A stretch of DNA of 33,335 nucleotides from positions 1 to 33,335 of the forward strand of contig NZ_LAHL01000037.1 of the NCBI RefSeq assembly GCF_000966195.1, read 5' to 3'. Source of the DNA: Domibacillus robiginosus. GTDB taxonomy: Bacteria > Bacillota > Bacilli > Bacillales > Domibacillaceae. Shown here piece by piece: positions 25,153 to 31,512 of this stretch. Each line of letters begins with the position of its first letter. Within the stretch, counting starts at the first letter, position 1. The translations under genes and the position numbers were made by a program. Below the pieces are notes generated by a model. That model saw only the letters and a program-made list of their open reading frames with translations. It did no database searches and had not been told where the DNA came from.

Positions 25153-25878
25153 TTATGTAAGAGGGACTTGACTGACCAGCCGTTTCTTATATACTACTTT
25201 TGAAATGGTAATGCTCACTTCGTACAAAAGCAACAAAGGAATGATTACCAAAATATCTGAAACAAGGTCGGGCGGCGTAATCAAAATGGAGACCACCACA
25301 AGAGCGAAATAACAAGCCTTTCTTGCTTTAGCCAGCCGTACTGGGTTGATAATACCCAGTCTCGTTAAAAACATCACTACCAAAGGCATTTCGAATAAAA
25401 AACCAAATGGCAGTGTTAAATGAAGCATAAAACGGAAATAGCGATCGGCTGTAAACATTGTTTCAAACTGTCCGGAGGATAATGCTGTGAGATATCCTAA
25501 AACAATCGGAAATAAAATAAAATAACCAAATCCAATGCCTGTTAGAAACAAAAGAAATAAACCTGGTATAAAGTGAAGTGCAACCCGGCTTTCCTCTTTT
25601 GTCAGAGCCGGCTCGACAAAGCGCCATGTTTGGTAAGCGGCTACTGGAATCGTCGCAGCAATCGCACCTACGCCTGAAATCATCATATATACCCATAAAA
25701 TATCGCTCGGCCCCAGGATGGCCAGTTTGCCATCCAGATCTTTGATCAGCCAGTGGTAGATATCTTCAACGAATATAAAAGCGATAACCAGAAAAAAAAG
25801 AAATGCTGCTAACGTTTTGACAATCCGCTGACGAAGTTCCTCCAAATGCTCAATCAGTTGAATATCCTTGTTTTCCAT
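25153..25878 (-). CDS. tatC: Twin-arginine translocase subunit TatC
   Basis: A 241-aa, six-span receptor of the Tat export machinery, which recognises twin-arginine signals and assembles with TatA to move folded proteins. The conserved N-terminal HLEELRQRI (residues 11-19), TWRFVEPALTKEESR in the first large external loop, and VVMFLTRLGI followed by ARKACYFALVVVSILITPPD are diagnostic. The ribosome binding site is AGGAGG. It is the last gene of the oxidase-ridA-tatA-tatC unit. A terminator-like hairpin precedes it, which would give less TatC than TatA. It is probably a second, substrate-dedicated Tat pair, as B. subtilis has TatAdCd beside its substrate PhoD. Confidence 0.95.
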   Translation of the reverse strand: MENKDIQLIEHLEELRQRIVKTLAAFLFFLVIAFIFVEDIYHWLIKDLDGKLAILGPSDILWVYMMISGVGAIAATIPVAAYQTWRFVEPALTKEESRVALHFIPGLFLLFLTGIGFGYFILFPIVLGYLTALSSGQFETMFTADRYFRFMLHLTLPFGFLFEMPLVVMFLTRLGIINPVRLAKARKACYFALVVVSILITPPDLVSDILVIIPLLLLYEVSITISKVVYKKRLVSQVPLT

Positions 25879-25901
25879 TTGAACGCCTCCTGTCTTCCGC
25901 T

Positions 25902-25933
25902 AAAAAAAGAAGTAGACGAGTTACCTCGTCTAC
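25902..25933 (-). terminator. Intercistronic hairpin between tatA and tatC
   Basis: GTAGACGAG and CTCGTCTAC form a perfect 9-bp stem with a 4-nt loop, followed on the minus strand by TTCTTTTTTTA. It has the form of an intrinsic terminator placed inside the operon, expected to be partial. Confidence 0.75.
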
Positions 25934-25940
25934 ATATTTC

Positions 25941-26153
25941 TTACGAAACGGCTGATTTTTCTTTTTTCTCCACGGTTGTCAGCTCAGGCTTTTTCTCTTC
26001 TTCCTCTTCCACTAAGTTTTTCGTCGCACTTTTAAACTCACTTAACGTACGACCAAACGCGCGCCCGATTTCTGGAAGCTTTGAAGGGCCAAAGATCACA
26101 AGAGCAATGATTAAAATTAACACTAAACCTGGAACACCGATATTTTGCAGCAT
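25941..26153 (-). CDS. tatA: Twin-arginine translocase subunit TatA
   Basis: A 70-aa pore-forming Tat component. A short N-terminal span ([14 protein letters not shown]) meets the hinge [21 protein letters not shown], the amphipathic helix typical of TatA. A very acidic segment (VEEEEEKK) and a Lys/Glu-rich tail follow. The length fits TatA rather than TatB. The ribosome binding site AAAGGAG is well spaced. It lies 30 nt after ridA and before tatC; Gram-positive minimal Tat systems need only TatA and TatC. Confidence 0.95.
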   Translation of the reverse strand: MLQNIGVPGLVLILIIALVIFGPSKLPEIGRAFGRTLSEFKSATKNLVEEEEEKKPELTTVEKKEKSAVS

Positions 26154-26183
26154 AAGAATTTGCTCCTTTCAAATAAATGTATT

Positions 26184-26729
26184 TTATTTTCTGCTTGTAT
26201 GCTTAAAGCTGGCCACCGCTTCTATTTCGATCAGCCAATCTGAATTCACTAAGCTTTCCACACCTACTGTAGAACGAGCGGTTTTTCTTGGATTTTCTTC
26301 CGTGTTGAAAAATTGTCCGTATGCATCAAACCAGCCCTGGTAATCTGGTTTTCCTCCTTTGTTCGGGTCCGACACAACATACACACGCAAATATGTGATA
26401 TCTTTCATCGAAAGCCCTTTTGCCTTCAACTGTGCTTCTAGGTTTTTCAAAATACCCACAGCCTGCGTTTTTGTATCTCCATATCTTTCATATGTGGTCG
26501 CTCCATCTTTATTTAACAAAGGAGGAACCGTACCGCTGAATAATAATTGTCCATGTGAAGCCGGAATTGCCACAGAATTTGAAATAGTAGAGGTAGAACT
26601 TCCAAAGAAAGTCACTCTATTAGATTTTATTTCTTCTTTTTCACTTACAGCCGAAGCAATGGAAAAACCTGCAAGAACATTTGCGCTAATGACCACAGAA
26701 GCGATCGTTGTTTTCATTGTTTTTTTCAT
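26184..26729 (-). CDS. Exported RidA/YjgF-family enamine/imine deaminase
   Basis: 181 aa, of which about 150 are a RidA-type domain. Unlike ordinary cytosolic RidA (about 125-130 aa) it begins with a Sec-type signal peptide: MKKTMKTT, hydrophobic IASVVISANVLAGFSIASA, likely cut after Ala27. The RidA core has LLFSGTVPP, TKTQAVGILKNLEAQLKAKG, and the catalytic Arg152 in RKTARSTVGVESL, with IEIEAVASF at the end, so the imine-hydrolysing site looks intact. An insert (NKGGKPDYQGWFDAYGQFF) is longer than usual. The start has AAAGGAGG. It is encoded 49 nt after a Tat-exported flavin oxidase, whose imine products are the natural substrates of RidA. Extracytoplasmic imine clearance is my inference. 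Confidence 0.9.
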   Translation of the reverse strand: MKKTMKTTIASVVISANVLAGFSIASAVSEKEEIKSNRVTFFGSSTSTISNSVAIPASHGQLLFSGTVPPLLNKDGATTYERYGDTKTQAVGILKNLEAQLKAKGLSMKDITYLRVYVVSDPNKGGKPDYQGWFDAYGQFFNTEENPRKTARSTVGVESLVNSDWLIEIEAVASFKHTSRK

Positions 26730-26778
26730 GATTTTCCTCCTTTAATGTATAAAAATAAGCAGAGTGAGTGGTCAATTT

Positions 26779-28401
26779 TTATCCTGCTTTTGACGGTACA
26801 GGTCCGCTTTCTTTCAGCACTTTTTCATGGATTTGGCTCACGGCTGTCCTGGCCGATTCAAACGCACCTGCCATCCATCCGGTCATATAGCTGAGGTGTT
26901 CGCCGGCTAAATAAATGCGGCCTTGCGGCTGGTTCAAAATTGGATAGTAATTTTTTAAATCTGATGCAGAATACTCAGCCCATCCCCCCTGGCTGTATTT
27001 AATTTTGTGCCATGCAAGAGAAAAAGAGGTTTCAAATTCATCAGCATATTGCTTATGTATTTTTCCTCCTTGAGCTAAAGCATGAGATTGACGCTGGGCA
27101 AGGGAGCGATTGCCTACATCGACTGCATTTTGTCCAAAATTGTAGTAGCCTACTACAATTCCTTTTTGAGTTAAAAAGTCAGAAGATGGATACCAAATTT
27201 GTGAGATATCCATATTGGTTGTGGTGATACCACCTAAAATTCGATCTTCCTGCTCCCAAAATCGGCTTTTAAATTGAATACCAATTTTTCCTGTTGTTGC
27301 ATACTGAATGCTAGCAATGGCTTTTTTCATCTCAGGCGTAAAGTCTGCTGGGATGCTTTTTAAAACGGGCAGAGGAATGGTACAGATGCAGTAATCTCCC
27401 GTTAGTTCTTTTACTTTTCCTTTTACGTTATATACAATTCGGGTACCGTTTGAAGATTGGCGAATTTCCAAGACCTTTGCTTCAAATGTAATTTTTCCTG
27501 GAAGCTGTCTTTCAAGTGCTTTGGGTATCTGGTCCATCCCTCCTACGGGCTGGAACATCATAGGTTGTTGGGTGAAGGAGTAATCTGAGCTGAGGTTATT
27601 CATCATTCCTGATTGAAGAAGTGCACTAGGTGTGTAGGGTGTATCTATTGTACCCGGCTGGAGTCCGGCGCCAGGCAGCTCTTTATATCCGCGGCGGCTT
27701 GAGCCTTTATAAGTGTAGTCAGAAGATAAATCGCCCTCGCGTTTCAAGTAATCCATCAGTTTTTCCATATCTTCTTTTGTTAGTTCTTGATCAAGCGCAG
27801 ACTTATTTACCGCTTTGGCTAACAATTCGGATACAAAGCCCCGCGTGTCCGCTTTGATGGCCTGCTTGCGAATTTTTTGATCTGCTAAACCACCGACCTT
27901 TTCCTGATAGTAGTAGGAAAATTCATTGGCATTGCAAAATACCTCAAGAGGAACACCAAGCTCTTTACAATAATCAATCGTTATGTGATGCTGTGGAATT
28001 CGGGCAGGACCTGCATTAAAATAAAGCCCTTTGTCAAATGTAGCTGTTTGTTTTATTCCACCAATTTCGGTTTCCTGTGTTCCATTTCGCACCGTCCAAT
28101 TCCTACCGCCTGTCCTGCCTCTCGCTTCGAGAATGTGACAGTCATAGCCTGCTTTTCCAAGTTCATAAGCAGCGGTCATTCCTGCGATACCTGCACCGAG
28201 GATAATGACTCTCTTCCCTGTTTTACCAGAAGAGGAAAGATCACTTTTAGCTGGAGCACGATAGCTGCTTGTATTAGCCATCACAGGAGAAGCTAAAAAC
28301 CCTAAAGATTCCATCGCCCCAAATACAGCAACGGCGCCTCCCACTTTTCCTACTTGATTTAGGAAATCTCTCCTCGTTATGCTTTTTTGTTCTTTCGTCA
28401 T
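26779..28401 (-). CDS. Tat-exported flavin monoamine / L-amino-acid oxidase
   Basis: A 540-aa FAD enzyme. The N-terminus is a Tat signal: SITRRDFLNQVG with Arg10-Arg11, a hydrophobic stretch, and ASPVMA for cleavage near residue 42. The FAD fold follows: VIILGAGIAGMTAAYELGKA (66-85), Glu92 of the ADP-binding fingerprint and GRTGGR (95-100). NAGPARIPQHHITIDYCKEL and GGMDQIPKALE are typical of L-amino-acid oxidases, and C-terminal RIYLAGEHLSYMTGWMAGA closes the flavin site. It would oxidise an amine or amino acid to an imine with H2O2 release outside the membrane. Export folded through Tat agrees with a cytoplasmically inserted FAD. First gene of the unit with ridA, tatA and tatC; the ribosome binding site is AGGGGG. 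The substrate is unknown; polyamine or tryptophan oxidase activity is possible. Confidence 0.93.
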   Translation of the reverse strand: MTKEQKSITRRDFLNQVGKVGGAVAVFGAMESLGFLASPVMANTSSYRAPAKSDLSSSGKTGKRVIILGAGIAGMTAAYELGKAGYDCHILEARGRTGGRNWTVRNGTQETEIGGIKQTATFDKGLYFNAGPARIPQHHITIDYCKELGVPLEVFCNANEFSYYYQEKVGGLADQKIRKQAIKADTRGFVSELLAKAVNKSALDQELTKEDMEKLMDYLKREGDLSSDYTYKGSSRRGYKELPGAGLQPGTIDTPYTPSALLQSGMMNNLSSDYSFTQQPMMFQPVGGMDQIPKALERQLPGKITFEAKVLEIRQSSNGTRIVYNVKGKVKELTGDYCICTIPLPVLKSIPADFTPEMKKAIASIQYATTGKIGIQFKSRFWEQEDRILGGITTTNMDISQIWYPSSDFLTQKGIVVGYYNFGQNAVDVGNRSLAQRQSHALAQGGKIHKQYADEFETSFSLAWHKIKYSQGGWAEYSASDLKNYYPILNQPQGRIYLAGEHLSYMTGWMAGAFESARTAVSQIHEKVLKESGPVPSKAG

Positions 28402-28473
28402 TTTGTTTCCCCCTTTTTATCACTTGGAATAAGAGTATAATAGGGTTTATATTTTTCCATATCTACACATTTG

Positions 28474-28498
28474 TTAGAAAATATTACATATTTTCTAA
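28474..28498. promoter_or_regulatory. Perfect 25-bp palindrome upstream of the oxidase operon
   Basis: TTAGAAAATAT and ATATTTTCTAA are perfect 11-bp arms around TAC. A minus-strand TATTAT/TATACT -10 candidate lies at 28434-28442 without a good -35. The palindrome centre is about 45 nt upstream of it, a position suited to an activator. No regulator gene is adjacent. Confidence 0.6.
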
Positions 28499-28570
28499 CT
28501 ACCACAGCCATATCAACAATAAAAATAGAACGAAGAATTGCTGCTGATTTAATCAATTTCTAGCCAGGTA

Positions 28571-28612
28571 GAAAAAGAAAAAAGCGGTCTCCCTTCTGAA
28601 AAGGGAGCCGCT
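28571..28612 (-). terminator. Terminator after gndA
   Basis: On the minus strand AGCGG-CTCCCTT and AAGGGAG-CCGCT pair with a one-base bulge. TTTTTTCTTTTTC follows. Confidence 0.85.
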
Positions 28613-28661
28613 GCTTCTTTTGGATAAAAGTAAAAATCGTTAACTGTATAATCTTATCCCA

Positions 28662-29561
28662 TTACTTACTTTTTTCAACGCTGTGGCCGCCAAATTCATT
28701 GCGCAAAGAAGCCACTACTTTCCCAGAGAATGTATCTTCCTCAAGTGAACGATAACGCATCATAAGAGACAAAGCGGTAATTGGAGCCGCTGCCTGCATT
28801 TCAAGAGCTGTCTCGACCGTCCATTTTCCTTCTCCAGAAGAATGCATAATTCCTTTAATACCTTCAAGCTTTGGATCTTTTGAAAAAGCATTTTGCGTTA
28901 GTTCCATTAGCCATGAGCGGATAACAGAACCGTGGTTCCACACTCTGGCTACTTGTTCATGATCATAGCCGAAATCGCTTTTTTCTAGAAGCTCAAAGCC
29001 TTCTGCAATGGCCTGCATCATTCCGTATTCTACGCCGTTATGAATCATTTTCAAAAAGTGCCCGCTGCCGCTTTTTCCGGTATACAGATAACCCTTTTCA
29101 ACGCAAATATCCTGGAAAACCGATTCTAGCTGTTCAAAAGCGGACTTTTCGCCGCCCACCATCATGCAAGCACCATTTCTTGCTCCGGATGTACCGCCGC
29201 TCGTACCAACGTCTAAGAAGTGAATACCGTGCCCCGCTAGTTTTTCTGCACGCTGAATGGAATCTTTATAATGTGAATTTCCGCCTTCTACGACGATATC
29301 CCCTTTCGTTAACAGCGGTGCTACCTCATTGATGACTCCTTCCGTAATTTCACCGGATGGAACCATTATCCAGACCACTTTTGGGCTCGGCAGGCTGGCA
29401 GCAAGCTCTTCAATAGAAGAAGCTGTCTTTGCCCCTTCTCCGTGCATTTTTTCTCTTGCTTCCTCGTTTACATCAAAAGCAGTAATCTCATGACCATGCT
29501 CCATTAAGTTCAATCCTAATTGAAATCCCATTTTACCGAGCCCGACTAAACCGATATGCAT
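28662..29561 (-). CDS. gndA: 6-phosphogluconate dehydrogenase, short NAD-type
   Basis: A 299-aa decarboxylating dehydrogenase making ribulose-5-phosphate and CO2 from 6-phosphogluconate. N-terminal Rossmann motif IGLVGLGKMGFQLGLNLM (3-20), WIMVPSGEIT, substrate loop VGTSGGTSGARNGACMMVGG, and catalytic Lys/Asn in HFLKMIHNGVEYGMMQA. The Asp in FDVNEEAR after strand 2 suggests NAD rather than NADP. The length is that of the B. subtilis YqeC/GndA type (about 297), not the 470-aa Gnd. AAGGAG precedes ATG. It is divergent from the RpiR regulator with a 131-bp shared control region. It takes the product of GntK, completing gluconate entry into the pentose phosphate pathway. Confidence 0.95.
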   Translation of the reverse strand: MHIGLVGLGKMGFQLGLNLMEHGHEITAFDVNEEAREKMHGEGAKTASSIEELAASLPSPKVVWIMVPSGEITEGVINEVAPLLTKGDIVVEGGNSHYKDSIQRAEKLAGHGIHFLDVGTSGGTSGARNGACMMVGGEKSAFEQLESVFQDICVEKGYLYTGKSGSGHFLKMIHNGVEYGMMQAIAEGFELLEKSDFGYDHEQVARVWNHGSVIRSWLMELTQNAFSKDPKLEGIKGIMHSSGEGKWTVETALEMQAAAPITALSLMMRYRSLEEDTFSGKVVASLRNEFGGHSVEKSK

Positions 29562-29604
29562 ATGTTATAAACTCCTTCGAAAATAATTTTCATACCTTTA
29601 TTAA

Positions 29605-29633
29605 ATTATATAAAATTTTTTTCTTCATTAAAA
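29605..29633 (-). promoter_or_regulatory. Candidate promoter of gndA
   Basis: Minus-strand TATAAT (29605-29610) with a weak TTTTAA (29628-29633) at 17-bp spacing. A short dyad GAAAAT-A-ATTTTC lies at 29579-29591, downstream of the -10. Confidence 0.5.
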
Positions 29634-29640
29634 CCCTTTC

Positions 29641-29654
29641 AAGAAATATTTTTT
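29641..29654 (-). promoter_or_regulatory. Candidate RpiR operator in the gndA-rpiR divergent region
   Basis: Minus-strand AAAAAATATTTCTT is identical over 14 nt to the element in the gntP promoter at 32918-32931. It overlaps the -35 position of the rpiR promoter, and it lies just upstream of the weak gndA -35. Confidence 0.55.
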
Positions 29655-29667
29655 ATTTTTCTGCTTG

Positions 29668-29676
29668 TGCTATACT
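29668..29676 (+). promoter_or_regulatory. Extended -10 promoter of the RpiR gene
   Basis: TGCTATACT is an extended -10 (TGN plus TATACT), which can work without a good -35. The start codon GTG follows 34 nt later. Confidence 0.6.
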
Positions 29677-29710
29677 AATGTTATAAGACAGTTTGCAAGG
29701 AGGGACTCTC

Positions 29711-30556
29711 GTGGCACAACAGTGTATGGCAAAAATTCGCTCTTATTATGCGAGGCTAAGCGAAAAAGAAAAAAAGGTAGCGGATTATATTTTGCAAAAT
29801 CCTGAAAAAATCGTTCATATTACGATTAATGAATTGGCAGAGACCCTGCATGTTGCGGATGCAACTGTGTTTCGGTTTTGCAAACGAATAGGATTTAAAG
29901 GCTATCAGGCCATGAAAATTGCACTCGCTTCTGAAATTATGGAACCGATTCAGCAGATTCATGCAGAAATTTCTGCAGACGATGATGAAAAAACGATTAC
30001 AAGAAAGATTTTTCAATCAAATATTCAAACGCTTGAAAATACGCTTCATCTTTTAAATGAGAACGCACTTCATCAAGCTGTATCCATCCTTCTTCATGCA
30101 GCTAAAATCGAATTTTATGGTGTCGGCGGCTCTATGGTTATTGCCATGGATGCTTATCACAAATTTATTCGCACGGGAATTAAAGCGTTCTCATTTGTTG
30201 ATTCCCATTATCAGCTTATGTCAGCTTCCCAGTTGACAGAAAGGGATGTCGCCGTCGTTATTTCCCATTCTGGCACCAATAAAGATACAATTAATATTTT
30301 GAAAACAGCTAAAAAAAATGGTGCTAAAACCATTGGAATTACCGGCTACCCCAAATCATTTATTGGCCAGAATGTAGATGTCGCACTTTTTACAAGCTCC
30401 GAGGAAACAGATTTTCGTTCTGAAGCCCTTTCTTCCCGTATTGGACAGTTAAGCATTATTGACGCCCTTTATGTAAACATTATGGTGCTGAATAAATATA
30501 ACGCCAACAAAGCGCTTGATAAAATCCGTAACTCTATTTCTGAAACAAGAATCTAA
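29711..30556 (+). CDS. MurR/RpiR-family regulator, probably of gluconate genes
   Basis: A 281-aa regulator. The N-terminal HTH_6 domain (about 1-75) has YYARLSEKEKKVADYILQNP and the helix-turn-helix in INELAETLHVADATVFRFCKRIGFKGYQ. The C-terminal SIS sugar-phosphate isomerase-like domain (about 115-245) has YGVGGSMVIAMDAYHKFIR, VVISHSGTNKDTINILKTAK and GITGYPKS. SIS domains bind phosphosugars, so 6-phosphogluconate is a reasonable effector. GTG 29711 is chosen because AAGGAGGG is 6-7 nt upstream; the frame opens at TTG 29693. It is divergent from gndA. A shared 14-15-nt element at gntK, gntP and its own promoter makes it the likely regulator of all three (inference), in place of the GntR of B. 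subtilis. Confidence 0.9.
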   Translation: MAQQCMAKIRSYYARLSEKEKKVADYILQNPEKIVHITINELAETLHVADATVFRFCKRIGFKGYQAMKIALASEIMEPIQQIHAEISADDDEKTITRKIFQSNIQTLENTLHLLNENALHQAVSILLHAAKIEFYGVGGSMVIAMDAYHKFIRTGIKAFSFVDSHYQLMSASQLTERDVAVVISHSGTNKDTINILKTAKKNGAKTIGITGYPKSFIGQNVDVALFTSSEETDFRSEALSSRIGQLSIIDALYVNIMVLNKYNANKALDKIRNSISETRI

Positions 30557-30716
30557 CCGACTTATTTGACGGTTACTCCTTCTTGAAAATGAAAGCACTT
30601 TCCATTTGTGTACCATCGAGTGGACCAGACAGCTTTTTTACAGATGGAAAATGAACTGACCGCTACGAATAATATGTATCGTTTCCTTCATTTTATACAA
30701 ATCTTCTTTAACAAAT
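30557..30716. other. Spacer after the RpiR gene with a cre-like palindrome
   Basis: No ORF. TGAAAGCACTTTCC at 30590-30603 resembles cre (about 12 of 14) but is not obviously placed at a promoter; it may be chance. Confidence 0.35.
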
Positions 30717-30761
30717 AAAAGCTAGGAGAAAGCAGCTTTGCCTGCTATCTCTTGGCTTTTT
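30717..30761 (+). terminator. Terminator downstream of the RpiR gene
   Basis: AAAAGC-TAGGAGA-AAGCAG pairs with CTGCTA-TCTCTTG-GCTTTT in a long stem with few mismatches. A T-rich tail follows. Confidence 0.75.
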
Positions 30762-30877
30762 ATATATGAATGAAGTTTTTTCAAGAAAATAAGCAGGAAT
30801 TCTTCCAAATACAAAGAAATTAGGTAGGTGTACAAACGATTCCATTTGTACCATTCCTTGAAGAAAGGGCGGCTGAA

Positions 30878-31429
30878 ATGAACCAAAATGGACAAAAGAA
30901 CATGGAGCAGGATAAGAAAGTAAAAGTAACAGTAAATGAATTACGAAAGCTGCAGCAGCAATGTGAGGAAGAATCCTTAAAAAGAAAAAGTCCAGAAAGA
31001 AAAGCTTTTTATGAAGGAATGGCTATTGCCTACTCAACTATTGAACAGCAGATAAAAGGAAATACAGACTATGTACATCCGGAATTTATTGAGCATTTGT
31101 TTGATTCCATGACCAAACTAGAAGATCTGCCGCCAGTAGAAGATAGTTACGCGGAAAACTGCTCGTTCTGTGGAACAAATAAAAGCGAAGCGGGCGCTCT
31201 GGCGCTTGGACCTGGTGTTTCCATTTGTAAAAAATGCTTAGAATTTGGCAAAGATGTGATTCAGTCTTATTCCAGGCAGGACTTGAAAAATAGCTCTGCC
31301 GCCCATGCCTCTTATATGGAAAATTGTTCTTTTTGCCAAAAGAGCTCAGAGACAGCTGGTACTCTGACGCTCGGACCCGGTGTCTCCATTTGTGAAGGGT
31401 GTTTAGAATTCGGAAAAAATGTTATTTAA
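30878..31429 (+). CDS. Protein with two tandem ClpX-type zinc-binding domains, no AAA+ domain
   Basis: 183 aa, function unknown. Residues 12-62 form a charged helical region (VKVTVNELRKLQQQCEEESL, then YEGMAIAYSTIEQQIKG). Two near-identical C4 zinc fingers follow: Cys95, 98, 117, 120 and Cys150, 153, 172, 175. Both have the CX2C-X18-CX2C spacing of the ClpX N-terminal domain and share LGPGVSIC..CLEFGK. In ClpX this domain dimerises and docks adaptors and substrates; here the ATPase is absent, so a partner, adaptor or decoy role towards ClpX can be suggested but not shown. The start has an AAAGGGCGG site. Own terminator; no operon partner. It lies between the RpiR and gntP genes with no evident link to gluconate. 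Confidence 0.85.
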   Translation: MNQNGQKNMEQDKKVKVTVNELRKLQQQCEEESLKRKSPERKAFYEGMAIAYSTIEQQIKGNTDYVHPEFIEHLFDSMTKLEDLPPVEDSYAENCSFCGTNKSEAGALALGPGVSICKKCLEFGKDVIQSYSRQDLKNSSAAHASYMENCSFCQKSSETAGTLTLGPGVSICEGCLEFGKNVI

Positions 31430-31449
31430 CCCATTAAAAAAATAATATA

Positions 31450-31485
31450 AAAGAAACCTCCCTGGATTTCCAGGGAGGTTTCTTT
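31450..31485. terminator. Bidirectional terminator between the zinc-finger gene and gntP
   Basis: A perfect 16-bp stem (AAAGAAACCTCCCTGG with CCAGGGAGGTTTCTTT) with an ATTT loop. It serves both convergent genes. Confidence 0.92.
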
Positions 31486-31512
31486 GGATACGCTTTGATG
31501 AAATGGATATCC

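Noticed and set aside
26359-26745. 128-codon plus-strand ORF opposite ridA
   Set aside because: It is the antisense shadow of an intact RidA gene with clear motifs.
30590-30603. cre-like TGAAAGCACTTTCC after the RpiR gene
   Set aside because: No promoter or sugar gene is directly downstream, so it is treated as probably chance and noted only in the spacer entry.
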